Source: Petralouisia muris
Lineage (GTDB): Bacteria > Bacillota > Clostridia > Lachnospirales > Lachnospiraceae
DNA: 64,000 nt
Reading direction: 5' to 3'
Assembly (NCBI RefSeq): GCF_004793545.1
Contig: NZ_SRYA01000004.1
Location: 93,686 to 157,685, forward strand
How positions within the stretch are numbered: position 1 is the stretch's first letter; each line of letters begins with the position of its first letter. Of the stretch, positions 37,997 to 46,118 are shown one piece after another. The notes under the pieces are model-generated. The model did not search any database, was not told the DNA's origin, and was given only the letters and a program-made list of their open reading frames with translations. Both the position numbers and the translations under genes were made by a program.

Positions 37997-38024
37997 CTCA
38001 CATACCTCCTGAATATTTTCCAAA

Positions 38025-38085
38025 ATTATACCATATATATTTTCTACTTTTTTCCAAATGTAATAAATCATATATGTTTATGTAA
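38025..38085 (-). promoter_or_regulatory. agrDB promoter with LytTR-type direct repeat
   Basis: The minus strand has a TATAAT box at 38030-38025 with no good -35. Two TTACAT sites (38085-38080 and 38063-38058) are 22 bases apart, two turns of the helix. That spacing and the missing -35 are what is expected for activation by a LytTR response regulator, here the AgrA encoded at 39369. It would drive agrD, agrB and the genes after them. Confidence 0.6.
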
Positions 38086-38110
38086 AAAATCATGTATTGA
38101 TCCTAATTAC

Positions 38111-39379
38111 TTATTTGATGGAATTTATATACAGCAGAGCCTCCACTTTAAAGATATCTTCTGTATAATTTATATTAATCTCACCCCCGCATATATCTAT
38201 CATTTTCCTGACATTTTCCAACCCTATTCCATGATGCGTCACCTCTTTCTGCGTTGTCTTAAATTTCTCTTTTCGTTTGATGACATTGCCGGAATAGCTA
38301 TTTTCTATAAACAGAAAAAGAACCCCTGCTTTTACAAATATTTCAACGCATAAATATTTGCGTTCTGTTTTTTGCGCTTCCCGTATTGCATTATCCAACA
38401 AATTACCCAAAATTGTACATAATTTAAAATTGCCATGGAACATCCCTTCCGGAATATTTATCTGTACTTTCACTTCCTTTAATACTTCGTTTGCTTTTTT
38501 CATCATATAATCCAAAATGCCGTCCACTTCCTGGTTTCCCGTGGAAACCGTCTCATTGGAGCTTGCCATAAATTGCTCCATCTCTTTTAGATATTCCTGG
38601 GCATCCCGAATCTTTTTGTCTTTTAACATCATTTTCAATTCAATGATATGGTGTTTCATATCATGCCATAAAGTTTTTTCATGTTTTTGGGACTCCTGTA
38701 TTATCTCTAATTCTCGGGCATATATATGTACCATTTGTTCCTGCATCTTTTGCTCCATGTATCCGGAATAAAACTGAATCAATGACTGATAGAAGTATAT
38801 ATTTAAGATATTAATAATCAACAGCCCTGTCGCTGTAAAAAGAATAATGCCTCTGAATTGAGTCCCCAGCTTTGCCACGTAAAAAATAATGCCTACGCTT
38901 ATAACAGGAACAATTCCCAGCGAAGCCTGATATCTGAAAGGAAGGGCAGAATCTTTTTCCATCCTTGCCGTCCTCTCCATAATCATCGCAACCAGAAACA
39001 TTACCAGGCTTGTAACGTATTCCTGCAGGGGATTCACAGGGTTTCCAAACTGATACTTAGAAAAAGCAAATACCACAATGCTGTCATCCAACGCATTGAT
39101 TCCATAAATCAAAAATACTGTAAGCATTTTTCTTGACATTTTTATGTTATACGGCAAAAGTATTAGGATAAGCCCCAGGATATTGCATAAAAGGTTAAGA
39201 GGCGGATAATAAAAGAGATGATAAATTGTACTGGTAAATCCCCAAAAAAACACATATAATACCCAATGAAATTTCCAGAGGCAGGTTCTTTTATCAGTAA
39301 ATGTGTCGACCAGTTTTTTAATGGCAACGGTCCGAACAGCGTTGGCCGCTATGCTTAGCAGAATCCCCTTAATCCCCAT
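38111..39379 (-). CDS. agrC: AgrC-type sensor histidine kinase
   Basis: A quorum-sensing kinase of about 422 residues. Six or so hydrophobic segments fill the first ~200 residues. Then comes the phosphoacceptor region (WHDMKHHIIELK), an N-box (LCTILGNLLDNAIREA) and a G-box (HHGIGLENVRKM), the GHKL arrangement of AgrC. The start at 39379 (MGIKGILLS) has GGAG nine bases upstream and overlaps the agrA end by 11 bases. It is expected to sense the cyclic peptide made from AgrD by AgrB and to phosphorylate AgrA. Confidence 0.9.
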   Translation of the reverse strand: MGIKGILLSIAANAVRTVAIKKLVDTFTDKRTCLWKFHWVLYVFFWGFTSTIYHLFYYPPLNLLCNILGLILILLPYNIKMSRKMLTVFLIYGINALDDSIVVFAFSKYQFGNPVNPLQEYVTSLVMFLVAMIMERTARMEKDSALPFRYQASLGIVPVISVGIIFYVAKLGTQFRGIILFTATGLLIINILNIYFYQSLIQFYSGYMEQKMQEQMVHIYARELEIIQESQKHEKTLWHDMKHHIIELKMMLKDKKIRDAQEYLKEMEQFMASSNETVSTGNQEVDGILDYMMKKANEVLKEVKVQINIPEGMFHGNFKLCTILGNLLDNAIREAQKTERKYLCVEIFVKAGVLFLFIENSYSGNVIKRKEKFKTTQKEVTHHGIGLENVRKMIDICGGEININYTEDIFKVEALLYINSIK

Positions 39380-40097
39380 TTTTTCTGCTCCTTTCACTCT
39401 CCAAAATCTTCTTTCTCACGCATGGCCTTTGCAGCTGGCTGACATTCAGCACGCTGCCGTCAGCCATTGTAATTTGTTCGTACGTATATGTTTCTACAAA
39501 ACATGAATTGATAAGATACGATTTATGTATTTTCAAAAAAGTGTCAGCAGGCAGCATTGTCTCTGCTTCGTTTAGCTTTCCATAGTATTCTTTTACCCCC
39601 TTTACCGTCACTACCTTGATTTTCCTTTTTTCACTCTGCAGATAAAGGATGTCTTTATAGGGTATTTTATACAATTTCCCCTTGTTTCGAAATTCCAGAA
39701 AGGCGGCATTTTTTCCCAGGAACCGGAAGATTTTATCCATGACAGATACTATCTTTTCTTCTTCCAATGGTTTTATCACAAAATCAAACGGGCGATTTTG
39801 AAACAGCTCTAACGCATACGATTTGCTTGACGAAATATAAACAATAACCGTCTGCTCATCACCTATCGTATTCCTGATCAATTTTCCCACATTAATCCCA
39901 TCTACTCCAGGTAGCGCAATGTCAAGAAAAAGAATGTCTGCTCTGTTATTATTCATCAGATACTCTGATAAATCTGTCCCTGTATAAAAGGACTCTACAT
40001 GATAAGACATCAGATTCCTGGACGCATGGTTTAACAATATTTCCTTTAATTCTTCGCACGTTTCTTTTTCATCATCGCATATAGCAATATTTAACAT
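39369..40097 (-). CDS. agrA: AgrA-type LytTR response regulator
   Basis: 242 residues. The receiver domain has the acidic start (IAICDDEKETCEE), the phosphoacceptor Asp in DILFLDIALPGVDG and a conserved Lys in FDFVIKPLE. The LytTR DNA-binding domain spans ~140-235 (IPYKDILYLQSEKRKIKV, then FLKIHKSYLIN). It is cotranscribed with agrC. Its probable targets are the paired TTACAT sites upstream of agrD. GAGGAAG precedes the ATG, and a terminator for the upstream fragment lies just before it. Confidence 0.92.
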   Translation of the reverse strand: MLNIAICDDEKETCEELKEILLNHASRNLMSYHVESFYTGTDLSEYLMNNNRADILFLDIALPGVDGINVGKLIRNTIGDEQTVIVYISSSKSYALELFQNRPFDFVIKPLEEEKIVSVMDKIFRFLGKNAAFLEFRNKGKLYKIPYKDILYLQSEKRKIKVVTVKGVKEYYGKLNEAETMLPADTFLKIHKSYLINSCFVETYTYEQITMADGSVLNVSQLQRPCVRKKILESERSRKNGD

Positions 40098-40135
40098 TTT
40101 TTCTTCCTCGTTTTCTCAAAAAAATTTTGATGCTT

Positions 40136-40177
40136 CCATCACACTCAGCCCGCCGAACGGCAGGCTGAACGTGATGG
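40136..40177 (-). terminator. Strong hairpin between the HD-like fragment and agrA
   Basis: CCATCAC...TCAGCC...GCCG pairs with CGGC...GGCTGA...GTGATGG. On the minus strand it is followed 11 bases later by a run of seven T. It would end transcription coming from the truncated rdrA promoter before agrA. Confidence 0.7.
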
Positions 40178-40185
40178 GAAGTTTA

Positions 40186-40681
40186 CTATACTTCCAGAAA
40201 CTCCCATAAGGCAAAAATTTCTCCTAAATATTGTTCTGTAAAATTTCTTGCTGCACCAGCGTATTTTACTGTATTCCGTTCTTGAAACTGTTTCCCGCAA
40301 CTACATTGATAAATACTGCTATCCTCCCTGGCTGGCTTAATAATTTTCCCACATTCAGCACAACGAAGATAATTATGCTTTTCTTCGATACACACTAAAA
40401 AGCGCTGCCATTCCTGCAAGTCGTCACATATCCGCAAAAATAAGAAAGTGGATCCCGGCTAAAAAGCATTCTGCTATTTTTATGATAATAATTCGTGTGC
40501 TTATATATCGAAACTGCTGCCATTTCTACAATACATCGTTTTCTGTCATCCAGGCTGTATATACTGCCAGAAAAATAAAAGTTCATTAAAAAGCTAATTG
40601 CATACAGACAGCCATGATCATTCTTTTCATATTTTTTTCTAATCTCATCATGCGCTACTGTCTGAAACAGCATATAGGTAT
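40186..40681 (-). pseudogene. Fragment of an HD-like protein with C-terminal zinc ribbon, fused to the rdrA remnant
   Basis: Two frames joined by one frameshift near 40430 give about 160 residues. They include LDDRKRCIVEMAAVSIYKH, an ICDDLQEWQRF-type segment like the last helix of HD phosphohydrolases, and a zinc ribbon (CAECGKII...CSCGKQF). The 5' end of the gene is missing: the frame runs directly into the broken rdrA copy at 40682, so a deletion or recombination joined them. The family assignment is tentative, and the original role is unknown. Confidence 0.5.
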
Positions 40682-41154
40682 ACTGTTTAATCACTTCATC
40701 ATATTTTATCCGAAGAACGGTTTTCTTAATGCAGTCTATATTACCTTTTTTCAGCCTTTTTTCTCTTCCTCGTCCCTTTCCTTTATCACTTCATTCAGCA
40801 TTCCCAAAACTGTTGCCATCAGTGTGCCAGATTCCGACATGTTCTCTGGAACGATGATGGGAAGTATAATATCATTCGACGCCCGCTTACTCTTTTCCAT
40901 CTGAACCCGTATGGTCTTTAAAATAGATGTCTTACCGGCTCCCCTGACTCCTATGATTCCTATATTGTTGGTTTTTTGATCTTTATTCCCGCCATTTACT
41001 TTTTGTCCTTCAGCGTCGTCCATGGAGTTTTTTCCTCGCGAAACAGTTCTATCTGATGATAGATCCGCTTGTAGTTTGGCATAATTAATTCGGCCTCTGA
41101 ATCCGACAGACATCTTGCTCCTATCTTATTTTGGTTTCCCTTTTGTTCACTCAT
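40682..41154 (-). pseudogene. Truncated, frameshifted duplicate of rdrA
   Basis: Nearly identical to the first ~160 codons of the intact rdrA, including Walker A (GVRGAGKTS) and the ATG with its leader. It is cut at ...VIKQYTY and has lost one T in each of two T-runs (near 41024 and 40757), which shifts the frame twice. No rdrB follows. It cannot make a working protein. It is the right-hand copy of the direct repeat described at 21969-22675. Confidence 0.88.
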
Positions 41155-41370
41155 TCTTATTCCCCCTTATACTTTTCCCTTGGTTTTCTCTTTCAACCGG
41201 CAAACAGAACATATTTCACCAATTCCTGCCCTGACTTTATGCCTGATGACTTTGAAGCTTCTGCCCCAAGCATATCATAAAATTTCCCAGTCTGTATCAT
41301 GCTAAATTTACTTCTCTCTGTCTAATATCCACATTATATTTCATTCTCTTAATAAAGTAAACAATTTATT
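40682..41370 (-). repeat. Direct repeat, broken copy of the rdrA promoter and 5' region
   Basis: Same orientation as 21969-22675 and nearly identical over about 690 bases, including the promoter (TTTACT, 17 bases, TATAAT at 41361-41333). Drift is higher in the non-coding upstream end (about 41300-41370) than in the coding part. Confidence 0.9.
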
Positions 41371-41506
41371 GCTCCGGCCATTTCACCCGAATTGCTTGCC
41401 GTTTGTGCGCTCCCTCTATCATCCGACATAAATACTGAAAGCTCATTGCCATACAGACTGTTTGTATGTTATGATATCGGTAATAATTTATAAGGAGAAA
41501 ACGAGC

Positions 41507-42235
41507 ATGAAACATAAAGAGCATTATAATGATGACTATATTTTTAGTCTTTCTCAAAAGATACTTTTAGTGATACCAGACTTTGACGACAAAGCCTTTT
41601 GTCATTCTTTAATTGGCAGACTTGACGACAAAGAGTTATTTGCAAGGTTCGACTATATTGTGGATGCTATGCAAGAAAGCATGGCAGATGATTACTCAAA
41701 AAATATTCAAGCATTTTTCAATATGCTTGGGCCTGAGTTAGAACAGTCTGAAGGAATGTTTAATTTTGGATGGTGGCTATGGCCTATTGGCAGGTATGTT
41801 GAACGATATGGAAATAAAGATTGGATTTTATCACTTTCATTTTTGAAAGAATTAACAAAACGATTTACCGGAGAATATGCTATCCGCCCGTTACTGCAAG
41901 AACATCCAAAAGAGGTGATGGACGAGTTAATAGAATGGACCACTGATAAAAATGTTCATGTTAGACGACTTGCAAGTGAAGGAGTTAGAATACGGCTCCC
42001 CTGGTCACAAAAATTATTTGTTGCATTAGATGAATTTGAAAGATATACAACTATTCTTACAAACTTAAAGGATGACCAAGAAAAATTTGTTCAAAAAAGT
42101 GTAGGAAATAATCTTAATGACTTGTATAAAGATGCTCCTGAAAAAGCAGATTATATTATTTCACAATGGGAGAAAATGGGAAACAGCAAGGCGCAGGATT
42201 GGATTATTAAACACGGAAGAAGAAATCAAAAATAA
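41507..42235 (+). CDS. DNA alkylation repair protein (AlkC/AlkD-like HEAT repeat)
   Basis: A helical-repeat protein of about 242 residues from the ATG at 41507, which has AAGGAG upstream. NFGWWLWPIGRYVERYG, a helix pair near GEYAIRPLLQEHP, and VHVRRLASEGVRIRLPW resemble the AlkC/AlkD DNA glycosylase fold, in which HEAT repeats hold damaged DNA. It stands alone on the plus strand among mobile-element scars, and its low GC suggests it came with them. It could remove alkylated bases, possibly as protection against a DNA-damaging product. The family call is good; the substrate is unknown. Confidence 0.8.
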   Translation: MKHKEHYNDDYIFSLSQKILLVIPDFDDKAFCHSLIGRLDDKELFARFDYIVDAMQESMADDYSKNIQAFFNMLGPELEQSEGMFNFGWWLWPIGRYVERYGNKDWILSLSFLKELTKRFTGEYAIRPLLQEHPKEVMDELIEWTTDKNVHVRRLASEGVRIRLPWSQKLFVALDEFERYTTILTNLKDDQEKFVQKSVGNNLNDLYKDAPEKADYIISQWEKMGNSKAQDWIIKHGRRNQK

Positions 42236-42419
42236 GAGAGGAGTTTTCTGTTTCAAGTACGGTAATTATTCTGTATTGACAACAGAACAATATAAAATGA
42301 AAATTCAGAAGCTACTTATAAAACCACTTCTTCTTTATATGTATGGTCTTTTCAAATTCATTCCCATTTTCGTCAATGCCCTTTGCGATTATTATCAGAG
42401 CGAATTCCTTTATCAAATT

Positions 42420-42560
42420 TCGCTTTGATGAACAGGAAATATGAAAATTTCCCCGAATGCCAAGCGTTGGTATGCACCCGCCCGGACGGGCATAACCACA
42501 GCGGCAATATCCATGTGCATATCGTAATCAATTCCCTGCGGATTGAGGAAGTTTTATCAG
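42420..42560 (+). pseudogene. Relaxase (mobilisation protein) fragment
   Basis: The reading frame includes YENFPECQALVCTRPDGHNH followed by SGNIHVHIVINSLR, the HxHxH metal-binding region of a MobA/MobL-type relaxase. Both ends are missing, so it is a scar of a mobilisable element. At about 42545 it changes to sequence resembling the C-terminal part of a serine recombinase (IDRFAHLIRKYTSFEKLDRF, to ~42650). Confidence 0.7.
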
Positions 42561-42654
42561 GTGGTTCAGGATACCAAGGCCGATATTGACCGCTTCGCTC
42601 ATCTTATCCGAAAATACACCAGCTTTGAAAAACTCGACCGCTTCATGTATGGAT

Positions 42655-42745
42655 GCCGAAAAAATAACTTGGCTTTACGTCTATTTGTCATATCATCGTC
42701 ACGGGAAAGCCTCTCCTACAACGGGGTAATCTTGGTTTTCGTCAT
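42655..42745 (-). pseudogene. Serine recombinase 5' fragment with early stop
   Basis: From the ATG at 42745, preceded by AAGGAGG, the frame reads MTKTKITPL, then TAG (42718-42716), then ERLSRDDDMTNRR. ERLSRDD is the catalytic-serine motif of TnpX-type large serine recombinases, whose N-terminus often reads YERLSRDD. A Tyr codon has become a stop and the rest is lost. It is the opposite strand of the relaxase scar, so several elements have recombined here. Confidence 0.65.
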
Positions 42746-42832
42746 AGCGTCTGCCTCCTTACATAAAATATGCTCTAAATGTGTCCTTCACTAACCATGA
42801 AAAAATCTCGTGATTAAGAAGTCATTATCGTT

Positions 42833-43117
42833 TCACGGTCTCTTCCTAAATCTATGCCTTCCATGGATACCGCTCGCTTCATATCTTTCATGTCCAAAGT
42901 GTTCCTTACCCTCTCCATGCTTCTCATGGTTTCTCCGTCCATCCCCTTCCCTTTTCTCATAGTAACGCTGTCTCTTTTGCATACTTCTGTTATCCCTGTT
43001 GTCTTCTTCTTGCCCAAAATAGTTTCTGCCTCTATTGCACTTCAACTCATTAATCGGACAATGGTTTGAACATTGCTCACAATAAACTGTCTGTTCATTC
43101 ATTTTTTCAGCAAACAT
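42833..43117 (-). CDS. Small Cys- and His/Arg-rich protein of unknown function
   Basis: 94 residues from the ATG at 43117 with AAGGAGATG upstream. The N-terminus has YCEQCSNHCPINELKCNRG, a four-cysteine motif that could bind metal. The rest is highly charged (Arg, His, Glu, Gly). The promoter in front is close to consensus and bracketed by palindromes (43146-43196). Similar small proteins are often encoded beside MarR-type regulators in Lachnospiraceae, but no regulator remains here because mobile scars follow directly. Its function is unknown. Confidence 0.6.
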   Translation of the reverse strand: MFAEKMNEQTVYCEQCSNHCPINELKCNRGRNYFGQEEDNRDNRSMQKRQRYYEKREGDGRRNHEKHGEGKEHFGHERYEASGIHGRHRFRKRP

Positions 43118-43145
43118 ATTAACATCTCCTTACTTTTTATTCGTT

Positions 43146-43196
43146 AGGTACCTTGTTATTATATTTCATTTATTTGATTTTGTCAAGGTACCTTGA
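43146..43196 (-). promoter_or_regulatory. Consensus promoter bracketed by AAGGTACCTT operators
   Basis: On the minus strand TTGACA (43186-43181) and TATAAT (43163-43158) are separated by exactly 17 bases. The palindrome TCAAGGTACCTTGA (43183-43196) overlaps the -35, and a second copy, AGGTACCTTG (43146-43155), lies just after the -10. Two operators placed like this indicate tight repression, probably by a MarR-like dimer. Confidence 0.8.
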
Positions 43197-43422
43197 TACT
43201 TATTTGACTTATACAAAATATTACATTTCAAACAACGCCTGTATAAATGCCGCCTGAGAGTTCATCCGTTCGGTTACTTTACTTTTAATACAAGCTGTGA
43301 TATCTGCCGACAAAGCAGAAATTTGTTCTACAATCAGAGCCAATAAGATTACGGTTCATTTTGCATCTTCAAAGGCTAAATGGAAGACTGCGCCGATTAT
43401 AGAAAAGATTTATTATAACTAA
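43197..43422 (+). other. Region without an intact gene; possible 3' coding scar
   Basis: The last part reads in one frame, ending ITVHFASSKAKWKTAPIIEK and a stop at about 43422, and may be the 3' tail of a lost gene. It is followed by a strong terminator. Nothing else is recognised. Confidence 0.3.
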
Positions 43423-43461
43423 GGGGTATTTCAATAGAATTGCATTGAAATACCCCCTTTT
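43423..43461 (+). terminator. Intrinsic terminator
   Basis: GGGGTATTTCAAT and ATTGAAATACCCC form a perfect 13-bp stem with an eight-base loop, followed by CTTTT. It ends rightward transcription of the scar at 43.2-43.4 kb. Confidence 0.85.
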
Positions 43462-43696
43462 CCATCTTTGGGTTTTGCTGCCAGGAATACGCTCTGTAAC
43501 CCCCACTTGCTCTGCAAGCGCCATCCGCTAAAAGGGCCCGCAGACTCAGTGGCTTTCTTCATGCTATCCCTTCTTTCTTCCGTTATGCTCCAGAGCATAT
43601 CTTCTTATAAAACCTTTATCCACCACAACTATCAGTTGTAACTCTCCAAAATTCCATCTGTTTTTCCAATATCTGAGCAAATGTTACAATAAATTC

Positions 43697-43727
43697 GTAT
43701 CCAGATTAAAACATACAGACTGGATAC
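43697..43727. promoter_or_regulatory. Inverted repeat upstream of the membrane protein gene
   Basis: GTATCCAG and CTGGATAC are separated by 15 bases, 45 bases before the start codon at 43772. The shape suits a LysR-type operator, and a LysR gene lies downstream at 44853. The rest of 43462-43771 shows no gene. Confidence 0.45.
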
Positions 43728-43771
43728 AACATAGAAGGAATCATACATACAAAAGAGGAGGTGTAAATGTT

Positions 43772-44680
43772 ATGATTGAAATTCTATCTCTCATTGCTGC
43801 TTTTGGCGGCGATATATTTGCAGCTTCCATTGGGGCACTGCCAGCATTTATTATGACTGGCGTATTCTCTGTGGTTGGAGCTGTCGCAGGCATGTGCGGG
43901 GCAGGTGACGCATCCAATATTTTGGTAAATTACCTTGCATTCGGCCCATTCTTTGGACCGCACGTCTCATTTGCTGCAGGCGTTGCCGCTTCTGCTTTTG
44001 CAAAGAAAAAAGGCGTAACTGAAAATGGCGCTGACATTGCCACAGCTTTAAGCGGCTTCAATGAGCCCAGTGTTCTTCTGGTAGGCGGCATTTTCGGCAT
44101 GATTGGCTTCCTGTTTAAAGAACTTGTAATAGCAAACCTTTTTGCAGGAACCATTTCAAACCGTCTGATTACGGATGCACCGGGAATCACTGTATTCTTT
44201 TCCGCCGTCCTGGTTCGTCTCATTTTTGGCGGAAAGCTGAGAACCGGAAGCGAAGTGTTCAGCAAAGGAAAAGCTTTGGCAACCACTTTGGTTATCGGTG
44301 TCGGCTATAGTTTAGTGGTTGGCGGCGTCTACACCGGAGCCATCCATGCAGGCGCTCCGGTGGAAGCTTTTGGCGGATCCTATCATGTCCTGATTTTCGG
44401 CCTTGCAGCAGTTGGACTTTTCTTTGCTGAGATGGGACAGCCATTCTTTGGATGCCACCATATCGTAATCATTGCAGCAGAGGCTGCCGTACAGTCCTAT
44501 GCAACTACCGGAAACCTTTATCTGGCATTGCTGATAAGCGTTATCTTCGGTGTTATTTCAGCATTACTTGCTGATTTCGAAGGACATTTCTTCAACAGCG
44601 GAACAGATTCCCATATCGACCCGCCAGCATTTGCTATTTTTATTATGACATTTGTTGTCAATGCATGTTTCCCAGTATAA
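43772..44680 (+). CDS. Polytopic membrane protein of unknown function
   Basis: 302 residues, strongly hydrophobic, with eight or so membrane segments rich in Gly and Ala. Conserved-looking pieces are GDIFAASIGALPAFIMTG, NYLAFGPFFGPHVSFAAG, ATALSGFNEPSVLLVGG and FFAEMGQPFFGCHHIV. The small, Gly-rich segments suggest a transporter or channel; I recall a DUF7973-like family but cannot confirm it. AGAGGAGGTG lies before the start. An inverted repeat upstream and a LysR gene downstream point to control by that regulator. Confidence 0.65.
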   Translation: MIEILSLIAAFGGDIFAASIGALPAFIMTGVFSVVGAVAGMCGAGDASNILVNYLAFGPFFGPHVSFAAGVAASAFAKKKGVTENGADIATALSGFNEPSVLLVGGIFGMIGFLFKELVIANLFAGTISNRLITDAPGITVFFSAVLVRLIFGGKLRTGSEVFSKGKALATTLVIGVGYSLVVGGVYTGAIHAGAPVEAFGGSYHVLIFGLAAVGLFFAEMGQPFFGCHHIVIIAAEAAVQSYATTGNLYLALLISVIFGVISALLADFEGHFFNSGTDSHIDPPAFAIFIMTFVVNACFPV

Positions 44681-44762
44681 ATAATGCATGGCACATTCCT
44701 CTCTATGTATGGTAACTCAAATGTTCCCGGGGTATAACGGAAATATTTTTCCTTACTCCAAA

Positions 44763-44798
44763 AGGCCGCTTTTTCTACTGCTATGGAAAAGGCGGCCT
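44763..44798. terminator. Hairpin between convergent genes
   Basis: AGGCCGCTTTTTC pairs with GAAAAGGCGGCCT around a ten-base loop. It lies between the membrane protein gene and the convergent LysR gene and may terminate both. Confidence 0.65.
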
Positions 44799-44852
44799 AT
44801 GCCTTTTCCGGCAAAAATCCTAAACGATGCGCCAAGCAAATCATCTACACGT

Positions 44853-45794
44853 TCAAACGAGTCCTCCAAAAGAGTTACTTGCCGTGCGAGAATCCGTCTC
44901 TGGAAAAATCGCTCCATGCTTTTCCTTTTCGTAATTAATGTAATGCAACGTTGCCTGATCCAGAAAAATACCTCTCAATGTAACAAGATGCGTTTCAATA
45001 TACATCTGCGAGCCATCCTCTAAGAAAAAAGGCAGAAACACAATTTCTGGAAAATTATAATATTGGTAAATCCGTTTACTGCTGAATCCAATCAATCCCT
45101 TTCCTGCGCTCATAATTGACAGATATTCATTCATATCTGCCTGACTATAGACGGAATAAGAAATCCCCATCGCATCCGCCTGCCTGAAAATCCATGTATG
45201 GTACGATTCATATATATTCAGGAGCAGCAGGGATTCTCCTTCCAAATCCCTTATGGTAATCCGCTCTTTTCCCGCAAGTGAATGATTGCTGTTCATTACT
45301 ACATATAGCGGTTCTCTTCCCACAATCTGGTGAGACTGAAATTCATTCGGGATGGGAGCCAGCATAAAAGCAACATCTCCTTTTCCCTTCATCAGGTCTT
45401 GAATCATCTCTTCTTTGGATTCCTCTGTATACCTTGTTTCAAATTCTGGATAAAGCCTTCCATACTCGGCAAATTCATCAATATCCGTTGCCAGGGCAAA
45501 TCCAGTCGGAGCAATAATTTTCAGCACTCTTTCCTGACGGACATGCGCAATCTCCCGTTCTAACTCATGAAAAGAATCCTGAACTTTCTTAAAAGAATCA
45601 TACAGCTTATCCGCAGATTCTGTAGGAACGACACCGATAGAAGAACGCTGGAACAAAAGAAATCCCAGTTCTTCTTCTAACTTGCTGATGGATTTACTCA
45701 ACCCCTGCTGAGAAATAAATAGGGCCTTGCTGGATTTGGTCATGTTACAATCCCAATACAACTGTAGGAAATATTGAATTTGACGTAATTCCAT
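44853..45794 (-). CDS. LysR-family transcriptional regulator
   Basis: 313 residues. The N-terminal helix-turn-helix is MELRQIQYFLQLYWDCNMTK followed by ALFISQQGLSKSISKLEEEL and FLLFQRSS. The effector domain from ~residue 92 begins VLKIIAPTGF and includes DVAFMLAPIPNEF. It converges with the membrane protein gene at 43772 and is the best candidate to control it, with the inverted repeat at 43697 as a possible site. The ligand is unknown. Confidence 0.92.
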   Translation of the reverse strand: MELRQIQYFLQLYWDCNMTKSSKALFISQQGLSKSISKLEEELGFLLFQRSSIGVVPTESADKLYDSFKKVQDSFHELEREIAHVRQERVLKIIAPTGFALATDIDEFAEYGRLYPEFETRYTEESKEEMIQDLMKGKGDVAFMLAPIPNEFQSHQIVGREPLYVVMNSNHSLAGKERITIRDLEGESLLLLNIYESYHTWIFRQADAMGISYSVYSQADMNEYLSIMSAGKGLIGFSSKRIYQYYNFPEIVFLPFFLEDGSQMYIETHLVTLRGIFLDQATLHYINYEKEKHGAIFPETDSRTASNSFGGLV

Positions 45795-45857
45795 GTTCTT
45801 TTCCTCCGGTTCCCTGCTTGCATTTTTCCAAAATCCCCCTTATTTAAAATAATAAAC

Positions 45858-46099
45858 TTAGCGCCCTCTTTGTTCTTTTTCCCATTTCTCTATCTTGCAT
45901 GTATGGAGTTTCTTTTCGTCATAATTAATTCCAATCAGCAGGACTCCCCCGATCGTTTTCCACCCTCTGCATATAATTTTTCTTCTTTATCTGCGCTAAG
46001 GCTTCTTCACAAGAACGACCCATTTTCAATTCCAGAATAATTGCTTATCCTGATACTTCTCCAGCAGTTCATGATTAGGAATTATCTTGCGTTTGACCT
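45858..46099 (-). pseudogene. C-terminal fragment of an AAA-ATPase/PD-(D/E)XK nuclease
   Basis: Over at least two frames the minus strand reads IIPNHELLEKYQDK, AIILELKMGRSCEEALAQI and LLIGINYDEKKLHTCKIEKW before a stop. ILELK is the nuclease lysine motif found at the end of AAA-ATPase proteins of the DUF1703 type. The N-terminal ATPase is absent, and a transposase remnant abuts it. It is a non-functional scar. Confidence 0.7.
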
Positions 46100-46118
46100 A
46101 ATCAAGGAGGCGCACATC

